A stretch of DNA of 64,000 nt from Novosphingobium malaysiense (lineage in GTDB: Bacteria > Pseudomonadota > Alphaproteobacteria > Sphingomonadales > Sphingomonadaceae), in assembly GCF_000802225.1 (NCBI RefSeq), contig NZ_JTDI01000011.1, forward strand, positions 45,235-109,234, written 5' to 3'. Below, piece after piece: positions 8,168-16,586 of the stretch. A program made the position numbers and the translations under genes. The notes below the pieces were generated by a model. That model was not told where the DNA came from and ran no database searches. It saw only the letters and a program-made list of their open reading frames with translations. Each line of letters opens with the position of its first letter. Positions within the stretch are counted from its first letter, which is position 1.

Positions 8168-8938
8168 ATGAACGCAACGCAGAGAGCACTTTCAGCGGAA
8201 CCTGTGGTAGTCAGAAAGCTACCTCCCTCCAAGGCACTGCGCCTGACATGGCTATTATTTTTCGGCTCTCTGGTTGCCGCTGGCTCGGTCTATTCCAACA
8301 TGGCCCTAGCCCCTGGGGCAGACCGGAAATTCGTGGCACAGGTCATGAACAGCCACACGGTCATCGCCTACTATGGCGGGATCTTCGCCGCCATGTTTTT
8401 GCCCTCTCTGCGCAAGTGGACATCCTATGAACGCCTTCAGGGCGTCATCCTCCCGTTTCTCGTCATGTCATATATCGTTCAGTTGACGTGGGAACTGGGC
8501 TTCGTTCTTCTCAACGAGCAGATCGCCAAGGCCAAGAATGAGTCCTGGGCATACTCCTGGTGGTCTTATCTTGACGGCGGCGACTACCGTTACCTCAATC
8601 CGGAACCTCCCATCCTGACGATGGAAATGCTCGGGATAACCAATGCCGTGGTCGGGGTAATCGGCCTGATCTGGCTCTATCGTTCCAAGTTCCTGGACTA
8701 CCGTGCGACGCTCGTCATCATGGGAGTCGAAGCCATCCAGATCCCTCTGACATGGTACTACTACCTTTCCGAGGCGCTTGGCGGTTTCTCCCACGTCAAT
8801 ACTGCCAGCTTCATGGATTTCGGCGTGACGTTTTTCCTCGTCAACTCTCCGTGGCTGATCGTACCGTGGATGGTCCTGTACTGGGGGAATCAGACGCTCA
8901 AGCGCCAGTTTTCGCTGGCAGCCACCACGCGAGCCTGA
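8168..8938 (+). CDS. EBP/EXPERA-like integral membrane protein (sterol delta8-delta7 isomerase family homologue)
   Basis: A 256-residue membrane protein with about five hydrophobic helices. From residue 100 on it lines up with vertebrate emopamil-binding protein: TM helix QLTWELGFVL (EBP HLVIEGWFVL), then GDYRY at 138-142 (GDSRY), Glu153 exactly 15 residues after that Gly as in EBP (Glu122), and NSPWLIVP at 226-233 (NALWLVLP; Asn193/Trp196). Thus Glu80, Glu122, Asn193 and Trp196 have equivalents (Glu109, Glu153, Asn226, Trp229), while EBP His76 is Gln105. EBP numbering is from memory. EBP moves a ring double bond by protonation through a carbocation; an isomerase role on a polycyclic isoprenoid is inferred. 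ATG 8168 follows GAGGAG by eight bases. Confidence 0.72.
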   Translation: MNATQRALSAEPVVVRKLPPSKALRLTWLLFFGSLVAAGSVYSNMALAPGADRKFVAQVMNSHTVIAYYGGIFAAMFLPSLRKWTSYERLQGVILPFLVMSYIVQLTWELGFVLLNEQIAKAKNESWAYSWWSYLDGGDYRYLNPEPPILTMEMLGITNAVVGVIGLIWLYRSKFLDYRATLVIMGVEAIQIPLTWYYYLSEALGGFSHVNTASFMDFGVTFFLVNSPWLIVPWMVLYWGNQTLKRQFSLAATTRA

Positions 8939-8974
8939 ACCATGATCCATGGCATCGATTGAGGCCATCTCTTC

Positions 8975-9011
8975 CCAACCTGGCCACGGCCCAAGAGCCC
9001 GGCCAGGTTGG
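8975..9011 (+). terminator. Hairpin after the EBP-like gene
   Basis: Arms CCAACCTGGCC (8975-8985) and GGCCAGGTTGG (9001-9011) are perfectly complementary around a 15-base loop and are followed by AAAAACTTT. It starts 36 bases after the stop codon, a usual place for a terminator, though the T-run is weak. Confidence 0.55.
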
Positions 9012-9230
9012 AAAAACTTTGTGCATCTAACCCACGCGGGAGGCGCCTGCTTGCGATCTGCATGCGGGCTGACGGCACCCCAGAAAACAGGCCGCCATCC
9101 GCGATGGGTGCTTGCGCGCCAAGCCGCAAGCCCACCCAAGCTGCCCCGTTCGAACTGAGCCAAACCAAGCATTGTCCGTTCCCGGCTAGCTTGCGCAGCT
9201 TCCCGGACACGCATTTGCGCACGACTGCTC

Positions 9231-9335
9231 GACGATGCCAGCGGCTACGGCCTGAACCAGATCATCGTCATTACCCAAAAGCGCCAGCAGGGCCTGCAGG
9301 ATGTGCCGATCACGGTGACTACTACGAGGCCGTAA
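9231..9335 (+). pseudogene. Remnant of a TonB-dependent receptor plug domain
   Basis: One frame reads a 34-residue stretch ending in TAA, with IIVITQKRQQGLQDVPITVT. This is the hallmark start of a sphingomonad TonB-receptor plug (typically IVVTAQKR..LQDVPI.VTA, just after the TonB box). Neither a start and signal peptide upstream nor the barrel downstream can be found, so it is a fragment of a deleted receptor gene. It suggests that the cluster once held a second outer-membrane transporter beside the intact one at 19821-22355. Confidence 0.7.
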
Positions 9336-9432
9336 GTGCTGGAAACAGACCGCGTGACCGAGGCAACTGACTTGTGCCGCATGAACCTGAGGTGACGGTC
9401 AGCACGGCCACTGGAGGCGCCCCCCCTTTCCT

Positions 9433-9453
9433 TCACGGCGCGCCGCGCCGTGA
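9433..9453. repeat. GC-rich perfect palindrome (hairpin)
   Basis: TCACGGCGCG and CGCGCCGTGA flank a single central C. It lies in the decayed region, about 100 bases past the stop of the minus-strand gene ending at 9550, so it could be that gene's terminator stem or a site from the lost receptor gene. Confidence 0.5.
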
Positions 9454-9549
9454 GCTACGGTGTAGCCTCGAGGTAGGACAATCAGATCTTTGCCTACCTT
9501 TGACGATGTCTACATTTCCGAGCGCAGCTCGCCCCGTACAGGTTAACGG

Positions 9550-10314
9550 TCATGCCTTGCCGGGATAGACCGACATGTCACCGGCATAGGCGATACCGCC
9601 CGGCCAGGCATCCTTACCGCTGATCTTGCGGAAATAGTGGACTGTCCGTGCAGTGGACGCAGCACTGGAGCGTGGCTCCATCGCAACGCCGCTGGGGCTT
9701 GCCCCCAAGGCACGATCAATGAAATCCTTGATCGTGAAGGCGAGATCGTCGGTCTGCTGGGCCGCCAGCACGAGCTGATCGCCGGGGCAATACCGGCGTG
9801 GCTCGATCTGCAGTGCACTCAGCTCGCCGCGCTTCATGGCGACATGGCCGGGCACATTGGTCACCTCGATGCTATGAATTTTGTCATACCAGTGGTGGTA
9901 TTCATCATAGCGGCCGGGCGTGTAGTTTCCGAGGATGATCGACACTCCTGAAAACGGCTGGTCCTTGCGCCAGTTTGCGCTTCCTTCCCAGTCAGCGAAC
10001 ATATCGAAAGAATAAATGCGCTCCGTGCCATCGTCAGCAATGAGCCCTGCATCGCGCGCCACGGCAATCAAAGGCCCCAGAGCAGGAAGGTCGATTGCAG
10101 GATCTGGCAGATCAAAATCGTAAAGGCTCATGAAGCGCCAGGGCTGCGGATTGCCCGCCATCACCTGCTCTTCTGTAACTTCGAACCGCTGCGCAGACCT
10201 GAACCCGCGAAGCGCAGTCAATTGACTCGCATGGTCCCCGTCAAACCAGCCAGCATAGTCCTGCGATTTGCCCTCAGGCACATTATGCAGATGGATTGTC
10301 GTAACCAGGCTCAT
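9550..10314 (-). CDS. Tandem dimeric alpha+beta-barrel (EthD/DUF4286-like) protein
   Basis: A 254-residue protein made of two ferredoxin-like alpha+beta modules. The first (residues about 1-110) has HLHNVPEGKSQDYAGWFDGDH and the second (about 120-225) has YDEYHHWYDKIHSIEVTNVPG; each carries the W(F/Y)D..H pattern that recurs in stand-alone members of this fold, including the 105-residue protein at 25848-26165. Such proteins act as small mono-oxygenases, isomerases or decarboxylases, or have unknown roles. ATG 10314 is chosen because GGAG lies nine bases upstream; in-frame ATG 10332 is possible. It follows a crotonase gene on the same strand. Function unassigned. Confidence 0.75.
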   Translation of the reverse strand: MSLVTTIHLHNVPEGKSQDYAGWFDGDHASQLTALRGFRSAQRFEVTEEQVMAGNPQPWRFMSLYDFDLPDPAIDLPALGPLIAVARDAGLIADDGTERIYSFDMFADWEGSANWRKDQPFSGVSIILGNYTPGRYDEYHHWYDKIHSIEVTNVPGHVAMKRGELSALQIEPRRYCPGDQLVLAAQQTDDLAFTIKDFIDRALGASPSGVAMEPRSSAASTARTVHYFRKISGKDAWPGGIAYAGDMSVYPGKA

Positions 10315-10401
10315 ATTTTTGAACTCCAGCATTGCTTGCCGCGGCCGGGGAGCGAGGAAAACAAGCCACAATGCGCCTCCGGCGAGCCCCCCCCCTTGCG
10401 A

Positions 10402-11199
10402 CTACTTCTTGCCGAGACTCTCGACGTGTTTTTTCAGCCCTTCCTGGTAGGAGGGCATCAGCATGAGTGATGCATTCGCCATGCGCTCGACCGCAGCAGC
10501 CTGATCAACCGCCAGATCATGAGCCAGTTCTATGGCGATCTTCGCAGTCCCCATTACTTCGCTGTTCTGAAGGGCCAAGTGGCGGCAGAATGCCATCACG
10601 TCTTCTTCGAACGTTTCGTCCGCATAGACCTTGTGTACCAGCCCCATGTTAAGCGCCTCGTGGGCGGAGACAGGCATATTGGCCATGATCAGCAAACGCG
10701 CCCAGTGCGGGCCCACCAGCCGGGTCAGTCGGCTGACACCGTTCGTGGCCGGCAAGACACCGAACCGGGCTTCAGGGAAAGCGTAGCTTGCAGACACCGC
10801 GGCAAGGCGGAAATCGCAGGACATCGACATTTCGAGCCCCCCACCAACGCACGCGCCCTGGTGAGCAACGACGAATGGTTTCTCGATGTGTTCGATCTCA
10901 TCCCAAAGCTGGCGCATTCCGCTTGGAAGCCGCCTGTGGAACTCGCGGATGCCAGACCCCGTCTGCGGCGGAGTTCGTGCCGGCCCTCCCGACCGCAAAT
11001 CAGCCCCTGAGGAAAAATAGCGCCCAGTCGCTCTTATGAGCATGACTTTCAGGGCGGACGCTTCCCGGAAATGCTCCACCGCATCCCGCAAACCCGACAT
11101 CAGCTCATGGCTCATCGCGTTGAGTTTGGAGGGGCGATTGAAGGTGGCGACGAGTATTCCGTCCTCGATATGGGTCAGAATATGTGCTTCCTCAGTCAT
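10402..11199 (-). CDS. Enoyl-CoA hydratase/isomerase (crotonase) with both catalytic Glu
   Basis: A 265-residue crotonase. The oxyanion-hole region SSGADL (about residue 64) and the central GGGLEMSM and YAFPEARFG segments are present; the two Glu residues match the catalytic pair of rat enoyl-CoA hydratase (Glu144/Glu164). It is the only one of the four crotonases in this window that keeps both, so a genuine hydratase is likely. GGGAGG precedes ATG 11199 by five bases. First gene of a two-gene operon with the tandem-barrel protein; it diverges from the GMC oxidoreductase operon across dyad copy D. Confidence 0.9.
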   Translation of the reverse strand: MTEEAHILTHIEDGILVATFNRPSKLNAMSHELMSGLRDAVEHFREASALKVMLIRATGRYFSSGADLRSGGPARTPPQTGSGIREFHRRLPSGMRQLWDEIEHIEKPFVVAHQGACVGGGLEMSMSCDFRLAAVSASYAFPEARFGVLPATNGVSRLTRLVGPHWARLLIMANMPVSAHEALNMGLVHKVYADETFEEDVMAFCRHLALQNSEVMGTAKIAIELAHDLAVDQAAAVERMANASLMLMPSYQEGLKKHVESLGKK

Positions 11200-11306
11200 A
11201 CCGCCTCCCAACACACTCTCGGCAACAGCCTGCCGAATTGCCGGCCTGCGCGCCGTCTGCGAACATCGCCACCCTGGCGCAGCGCGTCAAGGCCCGCATG
11301 ATCAAT

Positions 11307-11330
11307 AATTTTATCTTGATTTCAATTTTT
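11307..11330. promoter_or_regulatory. Shared AT-rich dyad, copy D (divergent promoter)
   Basis: Core TTGATTTCAATTTTTACGAT, closely matching copy I (TTGATTTCAATTTAAAATTA). It lies between the crotonase operon (minus) and the GMC/SMP-30/aldehyde dehydrogenase operon (plus). Confidence 0.55.
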
Positions 11331-11404
11331 ACGATGGCATCTAACAAATCCAACTCAAAGCAGGAACCGGCTTGCCATATATGACCCGGACGAGAGGATA
11401 CAGC

Positions 11405-13006
11405 ATGCCGCGTGCGGTTGAGGTGGAGCCCCCCCTTACGTACGGGGATTTCGATTACGTCGTAATCGGGGCAGGATCTGCGGGTTGTGTCGTGGCAGCC
11501 CGCCTCTCGCAGGACCCTTCCGTGCGCGTGCTACTGCTGGAGGCCGGCCCGGAGCCGAGAAGCCCCTGGATCCGCATACCCGGCGCCGTGTCCAAAGTGA
11601 TCGGACCCGGCAAATACAACTGGGGATATACTTCCGACCCCGAGCCCCATCTTGGCGGACGGCAGATCTACTGGCCGCGCGGCCGGACGCTGGGCGGATC
11701 TGGCGCGATAAACGGCATGGTCTATCTCAGGGGACATCCCCGCGACTTTGAAGCATGGAAGCAGGCCGGCAATCCCGGCTGGGGCTGGGACGACGTGCTG
11801 CCACTGTTCAAGAAGGCAGAGGATGCAATCGGCGTCAGTCCGGCCGTGACCCGTTATGCATTTGGCGACTTATTCCTCGCCGCGGCGCAGGATTCGGGTC
11901 TGCCTGTCCGCGCAAGCCTCAACACGGATGGACCGGCATTCGAGGATGGAGTCGGCTATCTTGAGTTCTCCATCAGGCATGGACTGCGCAGGACATCCTA
12001 CGACGCCTATCTCGCGCCGATCCGAAAGCGGCGGAACCTGGAAATTCTGACCAGTGCAATGGTCCAGCGAATCGCCATGGACGAGGGCAGAGCGAAAGGC
12101 GTCCTTTTCAATCGGAACGGTGAAACATGCCTAGCCAAGGCACGCCGCGAGGTCGTTCTATGCGGCGGTGCCGTCAATTCTCCGCAACTCCTGATGCTCT
12201 CCGGCATCGGTCCGGCCCAACATCTGCAAGACCATGGCATCGGCGTTCATGCCGATGCCGCCGCTGTCGGCCAAAACCTGCACGATCACACGAACACACC
12301 GTTGGTTTTCAACTCTCCGCGCGCGCAATCGATCAACCACCGCATTGTCTGGCCCCGGCTGTCTCTCGAAGTCGGGCGGTACTTCCTGCGACGGACAGGC
12401 ATTCTGGCGGTAGGAACTTCCGCTGCGAGCGCTTTCGCCAGTTCGGATGGTACTAGCGGCTATCCGGACATACAGATTTCCGTTCGCCCATTCAGCTTCG
12501 TCTTCACCGAAAAGGGCCTATCCGTCGCCAAAAAGCCCTGCGTGACCGTGTCCGTCTATCAGATGCGGCCGGAATCGCGAGGCCGGGTCCTGCTAAAATC
12601 GAGCGACCCTGCCCAGGCACCTTCGATCCTCGCCAATTACCTACAGACACCGGGAGACCAGGAGCGGGTCCTTGCCGGCGTAAGACTGGCACAACGCATC
12701 ATGTCGCAGCCACGGATGAAGGGATTCAGCCCCGCCGTACCGATCCCCGAGGATGACGAGGCCCTTCTCGAACGGGTTCGCGGCGTGCTTGGTCCAGTCT
12801 TTCATCCAGTGGGAACATGCAAGATGGGATCGGCACAGGACAGCGTGGTCGATCCACGGCTCAAGGTGCGCGGCATTACAGGCCTGCGAATCGCCGACGC
12901 ATCGATCATGCCCGAAATCGTGTCCACCAATATCAATGCGGCCTGCATCATGATCGGCGAGAAGGCCGCAAGCATGATTGCCGAGGACGCACGAAGCTGC
13001 AGCTGA
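11405..13006 (+). CDS. GMC-family FAD oxidoreductase (choline-dehydrogenase-like alcohol dehydrogenase)
   Basis: A 533-residue flavoprotein. The FAD-binding motif is VVIGAGSAGCVVAARLS (about residues 19-35) with LLLEAGP following; the GMC signature GRTLGGSGAINGMVYLRG lies near residue 97; the C-terminal active site is HPVGTCKMG (catalytic His) and STNINAACIMIGEKAA (second His/Asn position, here Asn). It should oxidise a primary or secondary alcohol to carbonyl. GAGAGGA nine bases before ATG 11405 fixes the start. It heads an operon with an SMP-30 lactonase and an aldehyde dehydrogenase, an alcohol-to-acid series. Confidence 0.92.
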   Translation: MPRAVEVEPPLTYGDFDYVVIGAGSAGCVVAARLSQDPSVRVLLLEAGPEPRSPWIRIPGAVSKVIGPGKYNWGYTSDPEPHLGGRQIYWPRGRTLGGSGAINGMVYLRGHPRDFEAWKQAGNPGWGWDDVLPLFKKAEDAIGVSPAVTRYAFGDLFLAAAQDSGLPVRASLNTDGPAFEDGVGYLEFSIRHGLRRTSYDAYLAPIRKRRNLEILTSAMVQRIAMDEGRAKGVLFNRNGETCLAKARREVVLCGGAVNSPQLLMLSGIGPAQHLQDHGIGVHADAAAVGQNLHDHTNTPLVFNSPRAQSINHRIVWPRLSLEVGRYFLRRTGILAVGTSAASAFASSDGTSGYPDIQISVRPFSFVFTEKGLSVAKKPCVTVSVYQMRPESRGRVLLKSSDPAQAPSILANYLQTPGDQERVLAGVRLAQRIMSQPRMKGFSPAVPIPEDDEALLERVRGVLGPVFHPVGTCKMGSAQDSVVDPRLKVRGITGLRIADASIMPEIVSTNINAACIMIGEKAASMIAEDARSCS

Positions 13007-13052
13007 AGCAAAATGGATGCGGATGGGAGATGAGTGAAAGGAACTTCACACG

Positions 13053-13988
13053 ATGCTGAAGCCATTCGACACCGCAGATATGCAGCGCTGGGGCAAGGGG
13101 CTGACACGGCCGGAGGACGTTGCGTTTTCCCGCGACGGACGGACCTTTGCCACCGATCCGGAATTTGGCGCCTGCGAAATCCTGCAAGATGGATCGCTTC
13201 TACGGATTTGTGAAACGCCGCGCCCCGGGTGTTGCAACGGCATAAGCATGGACCTTGCCGGAAACATCCTGATAGCTAACCTTGGCGCTCACCATGGTGT
13301 GCCGGGCGCGTTGGAAAAGCTGAATCCGGAAACGGGATTGCGCGAAATCCTGCTAAGCGAAGTCGAAGGCAGACCCCTCACCAGTTGCAACTATCCCATG
13401 GCCGATAGCGCAGGAAACATCTGGTGCTCGAACTCGACCGCCAGGGCGAATTTTGCCGGCCTGGCCGAGACAAGGCCTCACGACGGCTTCATCTTCGTGC
13501 TTCGCACTGATGGTACCAGTTCCGTCGTCGCCGAGGGTCTGGGCTTTGCGAACGGGCTGGCAATGTCCCAGGACGAACAATTTCTCTTCTGCTGCCAATC
13601 CTTCGATTCCAATGTGATCCGGTACCCGGTGCTGCCCGGAGGCCAGCTTGGCGCGGGAGAACAATACGGTCCTTTGGTCGGTAACATCGCAGCACCGGGC
13701 GCACGCGCTGACGGGCTGGATGTAGATTGCCCGGACGGGTGCGCTTTCGATCAGGAAGGCAACTTGTGGGTCGCCCTGTACTCCTCGAACAAGATTGTCG
13801 CGATCACCCCATCAGGAGAGTTGCGGACGCTGGCGTCGGACCCTGAAGGAAAAATTCTCAGGCGCCCGGCCAACGTCACTTTTGGGGGGCCGGACCTGTG
13901 CGACGTCTACATCGGCGGGCTTGGAATGGATTACGTCATAAAACTGCGCAGCTCCGTCCCCGGCATGCCGCTGGCCCATCAACGCTGA
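13053..13988 (+). CDS. SMP-30/gluconolactonase/LRE-family protein
   Basis: A 311-residue six-bladed beta-propeller. Typical blade motifs are visible: RPEDVAFSRDGR at the N-terminus, CNGISMDLAGNILIAN, NYPMADSAGNIWCSN, GFANGLAMSQDEQFLFCC (the conserved Asn of the metal site), and DGCAFDQEGNLWVALYSS. Family members are metal-dependent lactonases or related hydrolases. Placed between the GMC oxidoreductase and an aldehyde dehydrogenase, it may open a lactone formed by hydroxyl oxidation; this is inferred. AAAGGAA lies upstream of ATG 13053. No signal peptide is seen. Confidence 0.85.
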   Translation: MLKPFDTADMQRWGKGLTRPEDVAFSRDGRTFATDPEFGACEILQDGSLLRICETPRPGCCNGISMDLAGNILIANLGAHHGVPGALEKLNPETGLREILLSEVEGRPLTSCNYPMADSAGNIWCSNSTARANFAGLAETRPHDGFIFVLRTDGTSSVVAEGLGFANGLAMSQDEQFLFCCQSFDSNVIRYPVLPGGQLGAGEQYGPLVGNIAAPGARADGLDVDCPDGCAFDQEGNLWVALYSSNKIVAITPSGELRTLASDPEGKILRRPANVTFGGPDLCDVYIGGLGMDYVIKLRSSVPGMPLAHQR

Positions 13989-14029
13989 CCGCCCGATTGC
14001 CAGCACACAGGCGAACAAGGACCATCACC

Positions 14030-15508
14030 ATGAACGTGCAACACTTCAAGATGCTCATCAACGGAGCATGGACCGAAGCGGCCGACGGGCGCCGCCTCGA
14101 CAGCATGGATCCATTCACAGGAGAAGTCTGGGCAACAATCCCCCGCGCTGGCGCGGCCGATGTCGAAGCGGCCGTTGACGCGGCTGCGCGTGCCCTCAAG
14201 GCCCCTGCTTGGCGCGAAATCGCGCCGAGCGCACGTGCGGCGCTCATGCGCAAACTGGCGGACCTGATCCCTCCCCATGCCGAAATGCTGGCAGACATGG
14301 AAACCAGCGACAACGGCAAGCTGCTCTCCTCGACGCGCGGCGAAGTGATGGCCCTTGTCAAGACGTTCAACTATTTCGCGGGACTCGCAGACAAGATCGA
14401 AGGCATCGTGGCTCCTGCAGAATTTCCGGGCACCCTCGCCTACGCGCAGTACGAACCGATCGGTGTGGTCGCGGTCATCGCCCCGTGGAATTCCCCGTTG
14501 CTCATAGCGGCCAACAAGATCGCAAACGCTCTGGCCGCTGGCTGCACGGTCGTTGTTAAGCCGTCGGAATTCACATCCGCCTCGACGCTGGCATTTGCCC
14601 GTCTGTTCGAAGAGGCTGGCTTCCCGCCCGGTGTGGTCAATGTCGTGACGGGCACGGGTCCGGAAACGGGTGAAGCCTTGGTCACGCATCCCGCCGTCGC
14701 GAAGATCCAGTTCACCGGAGGCACGGAAACGGGGCGCCGCATCAACACAATGGCGGCGTCTTCTTTCAAGAGGGTCGTTCTCGAACTCGGCGGCAAATCG
14801 CCTAACGTGGTGTTCGACGATTGCGACCTGGACGCTGCGATAAAGGGAGCCATCCTCGGTATTTTCACATCCAGCGGCCAGTCCTGCATTTCCGGCTCGC
14901 GGCTGCTGGTGCAGCGCAATATTCACGATCGCTTCGTCGCTCGGCTCGTCGAAGCCACGCGTGACGTGCAGCTAGGCGATCCGCGATCCGCCTCGACCCA
15001 GATCGGCCCGATTTCCACCGCCCCCCAGTTTCACAGGATCGTGAGCATGCTTGAACAGGCGCAAACCGAAGGCGCCGAAGCCGCGATGGGCGGAAAGGCT
15101 GCGGCAAACGGCCTGCAATTCATCGAGCCCACTATACTCATCAACGTTCACAACGACATGACAATCGCGCGCGAGGAAATCTTCGGGCCGGTCCTGTCGG
15201 TTATTCCATTCGAGGACGAAGCCGACGCCGTCCGGATCGCCAACGACACGAATTATGGCCTGGCTGCCGGCGTCTGGACGCTCGACATGGCCCGCGCCTT
15301 TCGGATGATCAAAGCCATCGAAGCCGGAACCGTCTGGATCAATACCTATCGCATCCTGAGTTCGACGATGCCATCGACGGGCTACAAGGAAAGCGGCCTC
15401 GGCAGTGAAAACGGGCAGCGCAACATCTTCAACTTCCTGAAGCCGAAGTCGATCTATCTCAATCACGGATCGCGGGTAAGCGTACCCTTCCTGCCAGAAA
15501 GCGGCTGA
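14030..15508 (+). CDS. NAD(P)-dependent aldehyde dehydrogenase
   Basis: A 492-residue ALDH. The cofactor-site segment is APWNSPLLIAANKIANALAA with KPSEFT; the glycine motif is FTGGTETG; the catalytic Glu is in LELGGKSPN and the catalytic Cys286 in SSGQSCISGSR. The C-terminus YKESGLGSENG is usual for the family. ATG 14030 with AAGGA nine bases upstream is preferred over longer in-frame starts, which would overlap the SMP-30 gene. Last gene of the GMC/SMP-30/ALDH operon, ending at a GC-rich hairpin at 15530. It probably converts the aldehyde from the GMC reaction to a carboxylate for CoA activation. Confidence 0.93.
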   Translation: MNVQHFKMLINGAWTEAADGRRLDSMDPFTGEVWATIPRAGAADVEAAVDAAARALKAPAWREIAPSARAALMRKLADLIPPHAEMLADMETSDNGKLLSSTRGEVMALVKTFNYFAGLADKIEGIVAPAEFPGTLAYAQYEPIGVVAVIAPWNSPLLIAANKIANALAAGCTVVVKPSEFTSASTLAFARLFEEAGFPPGVVNVVTGTGPETGEALVTHPAVAKIQFTGGTETGRRINTMAASSFKRVVLELGGKSPNVVFDDCDLDAAIKGAILGIFTSSGQSCISGSRLLVQRNIHDRFVARLVEATRDVQLGDPRSASTQIGPISTAPQFHRIVSMLEQAQTEGAEAAMGGKAAANGLQFIEPTILINVHNDMTIAREEIFGPVLSVIPFEDEADAVRIANDTNYGLAAGVWTLDMARAFRMIKAIEAGTVWINTYRILSSTMPSTGYKESGLGSENGQRNIFNFLKPKSIYLNHGSRVSVPFLPESG

Positions 15509-15529
15509 TCTTCGCGTTCAAGGCAGAGA

Positions 15530-15549
15530 CCGTGGGGGCATCCCCACGG
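15530..15549. terminator. Hairpin between convergent ALDH and SDR genes
   Basis: CCGTGGGG (15530-15537) and CCCCACGG (15542-15549) pair around the loop GCAT. It lies between the plus-strand stop at 15508 and the minus-strand stop at 15565 and can serve both genes, although no long T-run follows. Confidence 0.55.
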
Positions 15550-15564
15550 CTCCGAAATAGCCGC

Positions 15565-16347
15565 TCAGCCTTTCATGAGACCGGCAATGATCTTGGGAAC
15601 GTTGGGCAGCCCCGCACTCGCCATCATCGCGCCATCGACGACGAGGTTGTGACCGCTGATGTAAGAAGCCTTGCTGCTCGCAAGAAACAGAATGGCCTCG
15701 GCAATTTCTCCGGGATCAGCGGCCCTTCCCATCGGCGTCCTTTCGATGAACGCCTCGCCAAGCTGGGGAGGCGCCAGACGGTTCAGGTCGGTGGCGACAT
15801 AGCCCGGGCTGATGCAGTTGACCCTCACACCATCGGCTGCATAGTCGAGCGCCATGCACTGGGTGAGCGCGATCAGCGCGTGCTTGGAAACGTTGTATGT
15901 CGTGAACGAATGGTTAGCCGCCATTCCGGCCAGCGAAGCAGTGTTGACGATGCACCCCTTGCTCTCGATCAGGTGCGGCAAAGCCAGGCGGCTGATCCAG
16001 AATACGGAATCGCAATTCACCGCCATCGTCGCACGCCAATCCGCGGGATCGAGCTCGCCAACACGTTTGAGCACGCCCCCGACGCCCGCATTGTTGATCA
16101 GGATGTCCAGCCCGCCAAGGCGGGCAACTGACTGTTCCAGCATGGCTTCTGCCTCTTCCTGCACGCCAACATCGCAGGCATGCGTGATCAACGGGGCGCC
16201 CAGCCGATCCGCCTGTGCCGCCAGCTTTTCCTGGCTTCGACCAACTGAAACCACCTTCGCCCCGCGCTCGACGAACAAGTCCACAACCGCCAAGCCAATA
16301 CCGCTTGAACCACCCGTAACAATCACCTTGCAGCCGTCGAAATCCAT
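15565..16347 (-). CDS. Short-chain dehydrogenase/reductase (classical)
   Basis: A 260-residue classical SDR. It shows the cofactor motif TGGSSGIG (about residues 11-18), NNAGVGG (about 86), the catalytic YNVSK (Tyr about 151, Lys 155) and the GYVATDLNR loop after SPG. The R at the end of the second strand (SVGRSQEK) fits NADP(H) or dual cofactor use. The start at ATG 16347 is fixed by GAGGAGG eight bases upstream. A single-gene unit diverging from the cupin/acyl-CoA-ligase operon over dyad copy E. Substrate is likely a ring or side-chain hydroxyl/keto group. Confidence 0.9.
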   Translation of the reverse strand: MDFDGCKVIVTGGSSGIGLAVVDLFVERGAKVVSVGRSQEKLAAQADRLGAPLITHACDVGVQEEAEAMLEQSVARLGGLDILINNAGVGGVLKRVGELDPADWRATMAVNCDSVFWISRLALPHLIESKGCIVNTASLAGMAANHSFTTYNVSKHALIALTQCMALDYAADGVRVNCISPGYVATDLNRLAPPQLGEAFIERTPMGRAADPGEIAEAILFLASSKASYISGHNLVVDGAMMASAGLPNVPKIIAGLMKG

Positions 16348-16440
16348 TCCCAACCTCCTCGTGTTTTCAGGCAACGATGCACAAATTTCGCGCGATCGGC
16401 GCAGCAGCACCGAGAGGCGCCCTTCAGGCATCCATGAATC

Positions 16441-16463
16441 ATATTTTGAAATCAATTTCTATA
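16441..16463. promoter_or_regulatory. Shared AT-rich dyad, copy E (divergent promoter)
   Basis: Core TTTTGAAATCAATTTCTATA. It lies between the SDR gene (minus, start 16347) and the cupin gene (plus, start 16587) and resembles copies C and D in inverse orientation. Confidence 0.55.
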
Positions 16464-16586
16464 ACGACATTTGAAAAGATGAATGTATCCTGCCCTCGCG
16501 ACCCGGCACCTGCAATTCGCTGCAACTGAACAGCAGGCTGTTGCGAGATAATCCGGTTACATGGGCAGCTATGAAGGGAGATGGAT

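Larger units (their letters stand above)
8939..9549. other. 611-base stretch without an intact gene
   Basis: Between the stop of the EBP-like gene and the stop of the minus-strand barrel protein. It contains a hairpin (8975-9011), a short TonB-receptor remnant (9231-9335) and a strong GC palindrome (9433-9453). The rest shows no recognisable product on either strand and looks like decayed coding sequence. Confidence 0.6.
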
